DNA from: Thermodesulfobacteriota bacterium
Lineage (GTDB): Bacteria > Desulfobacterota > WTBG01 > CAIYCZ01 > CAIRTM01
Assembly: GCA_028282925.1 (NCBI GenBank)
Contig: JANQGV010000243.1
Location: forward strand, 1 to 62,730
DNA length: 62,730 nucleotides
Reading direction: 5' to 3'
Shown here: positions 8,871 to 17,145 of the stretch, one piece after another
How positions within the stretch are numbered: the first letter of the stretch is position 1
Layout of the letters: the number at the start of each line of letters is the position of its first letter
Notes under the pieces: generated by a model
Databases searched by the model: none
What the model was told of the DNA's origin: nothing
The model's input: only the letters and a program-made list of their open reading frames with translations
Made by a program: the position numbers and the translations under genes

Positions 8871-10220
8871 ATGGACAAGAAGACTATTTTTATCATCGAC
8901 GACGATGTAGACCTGCTGAAAATGCTCTCAATGTATTTTGAGGGGGCCGGTTTCCAGATAACGTGTGAGGAGGACGGCACCCGCGCTCTACAGATTGTGC
9001 AGGAGGAGATTTTTGATGTCATTATCACCGACCTGATGATCGAGGACGTCAGCGGGCTTGATGTGCTAAAAAGAGCAAAAGAAATGGCGCCCAAAACCGA
9101 GGTTATTATTGTAACCGGGCACAGCTCGGTGGATACGGCGGTGCAGGCCATGAAGCAGGGCGCTTTTGAATACATCACCAAACCGGTGGATCTGGTTGAG
9201 TTGAATCTCGTTGTGCAGAAAGCCTGCGAACGGCAGCAGTTGCTGGCCGAGGTGCATAACCTGCGATCACAGATTAAAAACTACTATCATCCCGACAACA
9301 TCATCGCCACCAGCCCGGCTATGCAGAACCTTATGAGTATCGTAAAAAGAATATCCAGCAGCGATGCCACGGTGCTTATTGAAGGCGAAAGCGGGTCGGG
9401 CAAGGAGGTTGTGGCCCGGTCGATCCATAACTACGGCCTTCGGAGCGAACAGCCGTTTGTTGCCATCAACTGCGGAGCGCTTCCTGAGAATTTGCTCGAG
9501 AGTGAGCTGTTCGGACATGTGAAGGGGGCCTTTACCGGGGCCAACACCACAAAGAAGGGCCTTTTTGAGGAAGCAAACCGCGGGACCATTTTCCTTGATG
9601 AAATCGCGGAAACAAGCCCGGCTTTTCAGGTCAAGCTGCTACGAGTGCTGCAGGAAAACGAAATACGCAGGGTAGGCGACACCCGCGACAGGGCCGTTGA
9701 CGTGCGTGTGCTTGCTTCGAGCAATATGCCGATTATAAAACTTGTGGAAGAAGGAAAATTCCGGCAGGATCTTTATTACCGGCTCAGGGTCATTCCCGTT
9801 TATATTCCACCGTTGTGCGAGAGAAGGGAGGATATTGTGCCCCTGGCCCGTTTTTTCATAGACCGTTACTGTAAAAGAGCGGGGAGGTCGCTTATACGGC
9901 TGGGCCCCGATGCCATACACAAGCTTGAAACGTATGAATGGCCCGGCAATGTACGCGAACTGGAAAACGCCGTTGAGCGTGCCATGATACTGGTTGAAGG
10001 AGAGGTGCTGACCGCCAGGGACCTGCTGCTTGAACAGTACGAGTCCAATAATTCGCTGTACGATTTTTCCAAGATGACCATGAAAGAAATGGAAAAGGTG
10101 CATATCGAGCATGTTCTTGCCGACTGCGACTGGAACCAGACCGAAGCCGCGAGGCGCCTCGGCATCGGGTATAATACGCTGTGGCGCAAGTTGAAAGATT
10201 ATGATATCCAGCGGGACTGA
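8871..10220 (+). CDS. NtrC-family sigma-54-dependent response regulator
   Basis: Cytoplasmic transcription activator for sigma-54 promoters. Of 449 residues, 1-120 are a receiver domain with acidic pocket DDD (about 10-12), phospho-acceptor D54 in ITDLM and K104 in YITKPV. The AAA+ domain (about 140-380) has Walker A GESGSGKE (172-179), the sigma-54-contacting loop GAFTGA (219-224) and Walker B FLDE (241-244). A Fis-type helix-turn-helix ends the protein (QTEAARRLGIGYNTLWRKL). All key residues are present, so it should be a working activator. No cognate kinase gene adjoins it, and I found no clear -24/-12 promoter nearby, so its targets are unknown. Confidence 0.95.
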   Translation: MDKKTIFIIDDDVDLLKMLSMYFEGAGFQITCEEDGTRALQIVQEEIFDVIITDLMIEDVSGLDVLKRAKEMAPKTEVIIVTGHSSVDTAVQAMKQGAFEYITKPVDLVELNLVVQKACERQQLLAEVHNLRSQIKNYYHPDNIIATSPAMQNLMSIVKRISSSDATVLIEGESGSGKEVVARSIHNYGLRSEQPFVAINCGALPENLLESELFGHVKGAFTGANTTKKGLFEEANRGTIFLDEIAETSPAFQVKLLRVLQENEIRRVGDTRDRAVDVRVLASSNMPIIKLVEEGKFRQDLYYRLRVIPVYIPPLCERREDIVPLARFFIDRYCKRAGRSLIRLGPDAIHKLETYEWPGNVRELENAVERAMILVEGEVLTARDLLLEQYESNNSLYDFSKMTMKEMEKVHIEHVLADCDWNQTEAARRLGIGYNTLWRKLKDYDIQRD

Positions 10221-10278
10221 AAATCGGTTTTAGCGCACAATACACCAAGGTGCCTTTGATCATTCCATCGGTGTACTT

Positions 10279-12387
10279 TCATTGCACATACCCGAGGGCC
10301 TTTAAGTTTTCAAGCACTTCCCCCGAAACTTCTTCGTCGGCTTCTTCAGGTTTGTCCTCCCGAGGTGTGTGACGGTCAATCCAGTATTGCATGCTTGCAT
10401 GCATCTCTTTTGACAGAGTATCTTCACTCTGAAAGAGGTTTTCCTGTTCGCCGGGGTCTTTCTGCAGATTGTACAGTTCTGTGGGTTTTACGTTATCCAT
10501 ATAGCGGATATATTTGTATCCGTTCCGGTACAGTACTTTGTAACTGCTCTCTTTTACCCATAACCCGAATGACTCGGCAAATCCCGACTGTCCGGGGCCA
10601 CCATACGGCCTGCCGGAAATCCCGTCGGGTAGCGGAAAACCGCAAATAGTAAACAGGGTGGGATACACATCTGTGAGGTTTATAATACCATTTTCAAAGC
10701 CGGTGCGAACGTTTCCCGGATATTTAATGATGAGCGGAATCCTCATCAACCCTTCAATCGGTGGAGCGTGATGGTGTTCGTAGTGTCCCCGTTCGCCGAA
10801 AAGTTCGCCATGGTCGGAAGTAATCACAATGAGTGATGAATCGTAAAAATTCTGTTTTTTCAGGTACGTCAAAAGCCTGCCGATTTCATAATCAACAAAA
10901 GTAATTTCAGCATCATACTGAGAAAGAAGAAAACTGTTCCATTGCGGTGTGTTGTGTAACTGCTCCTTATCCTTAAACCTGCTTTTAAACCGGTATGTGC
11001 GCGGGTTTATATCTCCTGAATAGAGATCGGCGTACTGCACCGGGGGTATATACGGTGAGTGAACATCCATATAGTTGAGAAAAAGAAAAAAGGGCTTTTG
11101 TCTTTGGGTGCTTATGAAATCAAGGGCAAGGTTGGTTATGTCGTCGGGCATCGGTAGCTTTTCAGGCTTTTGGTGTACATGTATGAGTAATAAAAAAAGG
11201 TAAAAATAATCGGCCTGAAGGGATTATTGAGGATTTTGCCGAAACTGCTTTTGCAATCATAAAGGTCGAATCCCTGGTCAAGCTTATATCGTGGATTGAG
11301 AAATCCGTAATTAGCAACAATTGCGGCCGTTGTATAGTGATGATTCTTAATGTCTTCGGTCAGTGTTTTAAAAGAGTCCGAAAGTTTGCTGTTTTGATAA
11401 ACACACTCATGTTCGGCAGCATATACGCCGGTAAACAGTGAGGCGTGAGAGGGGAGCGTCCAGGGTGATGGTGCTATGCAGCGGTTAAAGACGACCGAAT
11501 CTTTTGAGAACGCAAGCATATTCGGTGAAGTCTTTACATCATTATACATTGAAAGCCGGTCTGCCCGCAGGGTGTCGATAACAATAAGGATTATATTCGG
11601 CACCGCAGGTGCCGATTCAAATCCTGGAGATTGATAAACGTCGGTGTTTGTTCTCGGGCCGGTTTTGGAGTAAATAGCCCCGATAATCATAGGAGCCATG
11701 AAAAAGAGGCAAACCGCTATGGTTGCCGTCCTGCCGGCATTTTTAAATCGGTTATGCAGGTCATTCGCAATTCTTATGCATACACCATAACCTGCAAAAA
11801 TGATGACTGCCAGCAACGAGTACATAACTGCTTCATGAAAAGCAATCTGAAATCGCGCCCGTACGGTGTTTGTGATAAAAGGTATAATCGTACCAATATA
11901 AAAAACAGACAGCACGCTGCTGTTTCAGGAATGAAACGAAGCGGCGTGAATCGTTCTTTGTTATAAAAAAACAACCGAAAAACCGTAAGGAGTGATACCC
12001 CTACAAAAGGCAGTGCATGGAATGTGCCGGAATGCGTTACACTTGATACCGTTATAAGTGGAAGGTTTGCACCGCCCAAAAGGCCGTAAAGAATACTAAA
12101 CGGTATGAAAAAAAGAGTATCCACAGCCTGTTTTCATTGTCCGTGGGTGAACCGTTTTTGCGTTCGTACACCTTTAGTGCTGAACCGGTAAACAACCCAA
12201 GGAGGCAGTAGAAAACTGAATTGAATAAAAAAAGTATTAAAAAAAAATTCCAGGGTATATACAGTGAAGGCCGCAGGACAAAAATGCAGTCAAAAAAACT
12301 GCATACGACAGCGGTACTAGAACCTAACGACAGTCCCTGTACAGGCCTGTTGTTTTTTAAACAATAAACGGGGTATGAAGTGTCCAT
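10279..12387 (-). pseudogene. sulfatase/alkaline-phosphatase-superfamily membrane protein, three frameshifts
   Basis: One gene of about 700 codons read in four frames. 12387 to about 12110 and on to about 11900 encode a multi-span membrane domain. From there to about 11150 come linker and sulfatase core (IILIVIDTLRADRLSMY, then PWTLPSHASLFTG). From about 11151 to 10279 comes the rest (NYMDVHSPYIPP, VITSDHGELFGERG, and a C-terminal LKALGYVQ). Each switch needs one added base within an A/T run: a T run near 12107-12114, a T run near 11900-11906 and an A run near 11171-11178. The catalytic position reads T-L-P-S-H, so a Thr rather than a formylglycine Cys/Ser sits at the nucleophile, as in phosphoglycerol or phosphoethanolamine transferases of the superfamily. 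Intact it would probably modify or hydrolyse envelope esters. It is either decayed or switchable. Confidence 0.8.
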
Positions 12388-12758
12388 CGTTTATTTTAAG
12401 CAATTGTATGGTTTGAACCGGATGTTATAAAAACGCTGTTTTGAACAGCATGCAGCACAGGCAGAAATTCAAATCGGCTTCTGAAAAGTCTTTGCCCCCG
12501 GCTCTACGAACCTCAAGTGCAGATCAGTAGGTGTTCTGTAAACATGGTTCGTCCTGGTTTATGTCTTCACAAAAAAGAAGTGGTATTCCCCGGATTAAAA
12601 CACGTATAGCTTTTTTCAGCCCTTCGTATTGCCGTTCCGTCAAAGATATAGCAAAAATACTTCAAAAGGTAAATACCGCACTTTAGTTGGTTGATTATTT
12701 TTATTCGGCTCTACAAAAACGGGGTTTGAAGCCGTGTTGGAATGTTGCCCTTTTTTTC
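12388..12758. other. gene-free region upstream of the MarR gene
   Basis: Lies between the divergent 5' ends of the broken sulfatase gene and the MarR regulator. No ORF with a ribosome binding site or recognisable family was found. It presumably carries the promoter of the broken gene, but I see no convincing -35/-10 pair for it. Confidence 0.4.
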
Positions 12759-12787
12759 TTGACAGACTCATTTGAATGCACTAAGAA
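12759..12787 (+). promoter_or_regulatory. candidate promoter of the MarR gene
   Basis: TTGACA (12759-12764), 17-base spacer, weak -10 TAAGAA (12782-12787). Transcription would start near 12794, inside the palindrome at 12789-12815, which is where a repressor would block it. Confidence 0.5.
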
Positions 12788-12788
12788 A

Positions 12789-12815
12789 TTAGGCATACAT
12801 ACTATGTATGCCTAA
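12789..12815. promoter_or_regulatory. 27-bp palindromic operator
   Basis: Perfect inverted repeat TTAGGCATACATA / TATGTATGCCTAA around one central C. It covers the predicted transcription start of the MarR gene. Symmetry, length and place fit a dimeric winged-helix repressor site and thus autoregulation (inference). It contains the ATG triplets at 12804 and 12808, so a start there would lie inside the operator; a better start is at 12850. Confidence 0.65.
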
Positions 12816-12849
12816 TAAATACCGACTTGACCTTGATGAAAGGATTGCA

Positions 12850-13362
12850 ATGGCATCGAACGCACATGAATATTTTATGTTGATCCGCAAAAAACTGAAG
12901 CTTCTTGAGGAGATTAGAGCCGGCCACTCACGTTTTCTTGAAAAAAATTTTGGAATAACCAGCCGACAGTACGCGATACTTAAGTATATTGATTATTTTT
13001 ATTCTGATGTATCCGTTTCGGTGTCTGAAATATCCCGCGGGGTCGGACTGCATATCACGACAGTCGAAGGCATCATCAACAGGCTCAACAAAGCGAAGTT
13101 TGTCGCCAAGCAGCGCGACCGGCATGACCGGCGGGTAGTAAAAGTCAGGGTAACGGAAAAAGCGAAAAAGGTTCTTCAGGACGCACCACTCGGGCCTGTC
13201 GGACTTTTTCGCGAAAGGCTTCACAAAATGCCTGAAAAGAAAATAGTGGAAATGCTGAATATGCTGGATGAGGTTGTCCTGATATGTCAGGGGGGGGGGA
13301 AAGCCAAACGATCGAAGGACAACAATTCTGCAGGCCGGTCGTCAACGGATAAAAAAACATAG
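12850..13362 (+). CDS. MarR-family transcriptional regulator
   Basis: Winged-helix repressor, likely ligand- or redox-responsive as in the MarR family. The core (about residues 25-115 from the chosen start) shows FGITSRQYAILKYIDYF, the recognition helix region VGLHITTVEGIINRLNKA, and the wing QRDRHDRRVVKVRVTEKAKK. I choose the ATG at 12850 (170 residues) because AAAGGA sits six bases before it, while upstream starts at 12804/12808 lie inside the operator with no ribosome binding site. A run of ten G near the 3' end (13290-13299) precedes a Lys/Ser-rich tail and could slip. It heads the co-directional envelope locus and is probably its local regulator (inference from position). Confidence 0.88.
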   Translation: MASNAHEYFMLIRKKLKLLEEIRAGHSRFLEKNFGITSRQYAILKYIDYFYSDVSVSVSEISRGVGLHITTVEGIINRLNKAKFVAKQRDRHDRRVVKVRVTEKAKKVLQDAPLGPVGLFRERLHKMPEKKIVEMLNMLDEVVLICQGGGKAKRSKDNNSAGRSSTDKKT

Positions 13363-13436
13363 CACGTACCTGTTTTGCGGATCAATAACTATACCATACG
13401 CATATCAAGACAGAATTCAGGACAGGAGGAAAGAAG

Positions 13437-14234
13437 GTGGAAAGAAAAGGAATGATAGATACACGAACAGTTTTTACAGTGGTCTTTTGCCTGGTTTTTC
13501 TGCTGGTTGTAAACATGCCGGCTGCGGCTGCGGATACGGCAAAAAAGAAGTATAAGGAGATCGACGTCGGGGCCGGTGAGTTGGGCATATACGCTAAAGT
13601 TATTGAAGGGGGCCCTATTACGTTTGACCAGGTCAAGACGGACAAGCACCCTGAGTACGCCCGCGGCATGGTGTGTGTTGAATGTCACCAGATGAAGTTC
13701 GATGCAGTTACGTCGTCAACCAGGGTGATCCTAAAAAATCACCGCAACCTGTCGAACGAAAATGTCTGGAAAAAAATCACCGCTTTTCTGCCCGGACGTG
13801 AGCGTTTTGTGTTGACCACCGTATACAATAATGCGCCCACCGCTACAACGGTGGATATGGTGCTCAATACTGATGAAAAGGTGTTTTATGTGCTTTGTGA
13901 AAAGGGTACCGAAAAGCTGATTCACATTCAAAAAAACCCCCGCGTTTGCGCTACACGGCACATGGGATGGACCCTGGCGGAAGCCCAGGCCGGTAAAAAA
14001 CCAAAAAAGCAGTGGATGAGCGTACAGGTGCATGGGACTGCTGAGGTCATCAGCCCGGAAGATTCCCGCTTTGAACCTGTTATACAGAAATACAAACCGG
14101 TACGGCTGACGCTGCAGCGGGCAAAACTGCGATTCGATACGCTTCGCATTACCCCGGAGCGCATCATATATTTCGACACAAACCTTTATGAGGAAAAGGC
14201 CGGCGTATATCAGGAATGGAAACGGTCGCCATGA
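13437..14234 (+). CDS. exported c-type-heme / pyridoxamine 5'-phosphate oxidase-like fusion
   Basis: 265 residues. Residues 1-32 form a signal peptide (hydrophobic TVFTVVFCLVFLLVV, cleavage near AAAAD). A CVECH motif at C80/C83/H84 is a single c-type heme attachment site, credible because the protein is exported. From about residue 110 follows a split-beta-barrel resembling the PNPOx/FMN-binding fold (RFVLTTVYNNAP, TTVDMVLNTDEKVFYVLCE, KNPRVCATRHMGW, QVHGTAEVISPEDSRF). This fold binds flavin, heme or F420 in other proteins; the cofactor here is unknown. The start is GTG at 13437, seven bases after AGGAGG. It is the first structural gene after the MarR regulator, suggesting periplasmic redox chemistry as part of the locus (inference). 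Confidence 0.75.
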   Translation: MERKGMIDTRTVFTVVFCLVFLLVVNMPAAAADTAKKKYKEIDVGAGELGIYAKVIEGGPITFDQVKTDKHPEYARGMVCVECHQMKFDAVTSSTRVILKNHRNLSNENVWKKITAFLPGRERFVLTTVYNNAPTATTVDMVLNTDEKVFYVLCEKGTEKLIHIQKNPRVCATRHMGWTLAEAQAGKKPKKQWMSVQVHGTAEVISPEDSRFEPVIQKYKPVRLTLQRAKLRFDTLRITPERIIYFDTNLYEEKAGVYQEWKRSP

Positions 14235-14387
14235 AACGGTATCGCATATATCTCCGGCGGGGGTAACCGGGCAGAACGGGCCGATGCCAAACGGTTACCT
14301 GATGTATAGTACCATTTGAAGTATGCATGTTCACTTACCAGACACAATATCCGCGCACCATAAAAATCGAACACAGGGGGAAAAGCT

Positions 14388-14789
14388 ATGCGAAGAAAAA
14401 ATCTTATCATGGCCGTCGTTGGTGTCTTTATTCTGTTCGGAGTGGGGGGTTACGGAGTGCATGCCCAGGAAGAAACACCGAGCGGTGTCAATGGAAAATA
14501 CGGTACGATCGTTATCGGAGCAACCGATATTTTCTGGATTGACTTTACCTTTACACCGCCGGACGACTTCAAGGTAGGCAAATGGAACGGCAGGGGGTCC
14601 TATTTCGGTGACATTGTTTTCGGAGCCACCTTTACTGCAATAGACGCAAGTATCGGCGGTATCACGGAAAATGTTACGCTGATTATAGCGGGCATCACCC
14701 AGGATGAATCAACAAGCATCCTCGGGGTCGGGTACCTGGTGGAGGAGTTTCCACCGTCGAGCCCGCTTGTGTTTATCGGGTTTAAGTAA
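14388..14789 (+). CDS. small secreted protein, member 1 of a tandem paralog pair
   Basis: 133 residues, no family recognised. Residues 1-26 form a clear signal peptide ending GVHAQ-E. The mature part of about 107 residues is Gly/Thr/Phe-rich with alternating hydrophobic residues, suggesting a small beta-barrel or beta-sandwich: GVNGKYGTIVIGATDIFW, FTFTPPDDF, a GDIVFGATFTAIDASIG segment, and TSILGVGYLVEEFP. The same pattern recurs in the next gene. There is no Cys in the mature part and no lipobox. A ribosome binding site (GGGGGAAAAGCT) precedes the ATG. A periplasmic or surface role linked to the export genes downstream is an inference from position. Confidence 0.75.
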   Translation: MRRKNLIMAVVGVFILFGVGGYGVHAQEETPSGVNGKYGTIVIGATDIFWIDFTFTPPDDFKVGKWNGRGSYFGDIVFGATFTAIDASIGGITENVTLIIAGITQDESTSILGVGYLVEEFPPSSPLVFIGFK

Positions 14790-14891
14790 AAACCGAAAAA
14801 CCGGCCCATGCGGGCATGGTGTAACGCTGTAGCGCAACCTACTCAATAAAAGGATCGTCAGACATTTTTTTAATGCAGGAAGGGGTGCCTA

Positions 14892-15299
14892 ATGAAAGTA
14901 AAAAATAATGTATTCATGGTAATCATACTTCTCTTAGTGAGTGCATGCTGGATGGGGACCGCCGTCGCACAGAGCGACCCCGCCCCCGGCGTGAGCGGTG
15001 CATACGGAACGACGTTTTACGCACCGACGGATCGATTTTTCAAGACAATTACATTTACCCCACCCAATCGCATCGGCGTCAGCGGATTAAACGGCGTGGG
15101 TTTTTATGCCGGCAGCGTTGTATTTGCCGGATTTTTTTATGCCGTCGATGCCAGAATCGGCTCGGCAAACGGCGATGCACTTATTTTTCTGAGCGGCATA
15201 GCCCTGCCGCCGGCCGAGGGGACTTCCATTGCCGGGGTCGGCTATATCATGCAGCAGAAGGTACCTGAGTATCCCTTTTGGTTCTCTGGAGCGAAATAA
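14892..15299 (+). CDS. small secreted protein, member 2 of a tandem paralog pair
   Basis: 135 residues with a signal peptide (hydrophobic FMVIILLLVSACWM, cleavage near AVAQ-S). The mature part aligns along its length with the preceding gene: GVSGAYGTTFYAPTDRFF, TFTPPNR, NGVGFYAGSVVFAGFFYAVD, ARIG, LIFLSGI, TSIAGVGYIM and a final FSGAK. The Cys in the hydrophobic core is followed by WMG, not a standard lipobox, so I read it as secreted rather than lipidated. AGGAAGGGG precedes the ATG. Identity to its neighbour is moderate, so the duplication is old. Function unknown. Confidence 0.75.
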   Translation: MKVKNNVFMVIILLLVSACWMGTAVAQSDPAPGVSGAYGTTFYAPTDRFFKTITFTPPNRIGVSGLNGVGFYAGSVVFAGFFYAVDARIGSANGDALIFLSGIALPPAEGTSIAGVGYIMQQKVPEYPFWFSGAK

Positions 15300-15453
15300 A
15301 CATCGTGTTTGTGATATCAACTGCACAACGGGCGTTTAAAGAAAAGACCAGCGAGTCGTCGAGCCGGGACAGGCAACAGTCTACTGTTGCACCAGGATGC
15401 CTATTGTACAGAAACAACCGGATGATAACCGCATTCAAACAAAAGGGGGCCAT

Positions 15454-17052
15454 ATGAAACGGCTTATACTGTTTTTTATCATACTGTCGGCAGTGTGCAG
15501 TATCATGCCTGCACCCCCCGTCTTTGCCACTACGGCAACCTTCCTGGACGGCAGGTTGCATGATGTCAAGGGGGGGATACAGCAGGATGCGCGCCTGCAT
15601 CCCTGGCGGGAACAGCGGGATGTAACGCTTTCCAGTTTCAGAACAACCTTCCGTGTCGAGGGACTGCTGGACGTTATCCAGAAAGAGACCTTTGATCTAA
15701 AGCTCTACGGGCTTTTGAATTACTGGGTCAACTCGGCCGACCACATGGACGACAACCTGCGGGATGCCATCAGGATGGAGAACCCGGGCAATGCCCTGAA
15801 TGAGTTCCGGCGGGCCAATGATGAGGACGACATAATCAAAGAGCTCTACCTCGACATGACGTGGGGAGATGATTATCAATATAACCTGCGACTGGGAAAA
15901 CAGATGATTTCCTGGGGCGAAGCCGCCGCCACCCAGGTTGCGGACGTGATCAATCCTCTGAACGTCGCCGATCTGGTGGCGTTTCCGGCATGGGAAGACT
16001 ACAAAATCGGGCTCTGGATGGCTCGTTTCCTGTGGATTCCGGTGAATATGTGGCAGAGCATGTCCTTTGAGTTGTTGATTATCCCGGAGTTTCAGACGAC
16101 CGTGGTTCCTCCCTATGGTACAAACACCTACTTCGCGGCCCCGGTCGGGTTGCGGTACCCCCTGCCTTTCGGCAGCAACGGGCCCCGTTCGTACTACTGG
16201 CCGGCCTATTTCGGATGGCTGAACCGTAAGGCAATGAGCGATGCCGATGACGGTTTTTCCTGGAAAAACCTTGAAATCGGTTTGCGTGTCCGCGGGTTCA
16301 CGTACGGGTTCGACTGGACCGTCTTCGGTTTCTGGACCAGGCGGGATTCACCCGTCTATGACGGCGCCTCGGGACGGGCCAACCTGGTGGCGCACCGGGT
16401 GAACCGCGCCATCAGTGATCTTAATATTGAAAACCCCAGCCTGGGCATCATCAAGCGAAAAACCGGCAGGATTTACAAGTATCCCCGGTTCTTCGTCCTG
16501 GGATTTACCTTCAACAAACCCGGCCCGTGGAAAACCCGCTGGAAGGGGGAGGTTACCTTTAACTTCGACAAGGAATTCAACTACCAGGGCCCCCGGGGCA
16601 TCATCGACAAATACAAGACCCGGGATGTCGTGACCACGGCCATCGGCGTGCTCAGGACAAATGAGATACCCTGGCTGTCACGCATCAACCAGGGCAGGGC
16701 GCTGACGACAAATGTGACCTGGTACCATTTTAATCTTTTGGGCCGTAACCGCGATCAGGACAGCGGTTACCGGATTCTGTGGGAAAACTCGGACCGCAAC
16801 TCGTATGATTATATCGCCTTTTCCATTGCCACCTCGTTCTTCTACAGCCGGCTGACCACGGCCTGTGACATGATCTATTATTTTGACGGCCGGACCACGA
16901 TTGTGCCGACTCTTTCCTACCGTCCCGGGAGCTGGATCGGCGACCACTTCAAGGTTACGGTCCAATATTCACGCCTGAACGAAAGGGCGCAGGTCAGGGA
17001 CCATCACCGGGTGCGGGACAGCATACGGATCAGGCTGACCTGGGATTTTTAA
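15454..17052 (+). CDS. DUF1302-family outer-membrane protein
   Basis: Predicted outer-membrane beta-barrel of 532 residues from the ATG at 15454, preceded by AAAAGGGGG; the frame is open further upstream, but the signal peptide (MKRLILFFIILSAVCSIMP ... VFAT) begins here. Family-typical segments include ELYLDMTWGDDYQYNLRLGK, MISWGEAAATQVADVINPLN (about residue 155) and alternating aromatic strands to the end. The last strand ends RIRLTWDF, with the terminal Phe recognised by the BAM machinery in beta-barrels. DUF1302 genes typically sit next to DUF1329, YCF48-like and RND exporter genes, exactly the set here, and are thought to take part in envelope transport. Substrate unknown. Confidence 0.85.
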   Translation: MKRLILFFIILSAVCSIMPAPPVFATTATFLDGRLHDVKGGIQQDARLHPWREQRDVTLSSFRTTFRVEGLLDVIQKETFDLKLYGLLNYWVNSADHMDDNLRDAIRMENPGNALNEFRRANDEDDIIKELYLDMTWGDDYQYNLRLGKQMISWGEAAATQVADVINPLNVADLVAFPAWEDYKIGLWMARFLWIPVNMWQSMSFELLIIPEFQTTVVPPYGTNTYFAAPVGLRYPLPFGSNGPRSYYWPAYFGWLNRKAMSDADDGFSWKNLEIGLRVRGFTYGFDWTVFGFWTRRDSPVYDGASGRANLVAHRVNRAISDLNIENPSLGIIKRKTGRIYKYPRFFVLGFTFNKPGPWKTRWKGEVTFNFDKEFNYQGPRGIIDKYKTRDVVTTAIGVLRTNEIPWLSRINQGRALTTNVTWYHFNLLGRNRDQDSGYRILWENSDRNSYDYIAFSIATSFFYSRLTTACDMIYYFDGRTTIVPTLSYRPGSWIGDHFKVTVQYSRLNERAQVRDHHRVRDSIRIRLTWDF

Positions 17053-17145
17053 GGTGCAACGTTGTCGTACGCAAGACGATCCAGGAACGTATCAGACGCC
17101 ATTGTGGGCGGTGTATCGGTAACTACCAAGCAAGAGGAGAACGCC

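Noticed and set aside
10279-12387. Four separate overlapping genes
   Set aside because: The fragments are consecutive parts of one protein and join cleanly by adding one base in each of three homopolymer runs.
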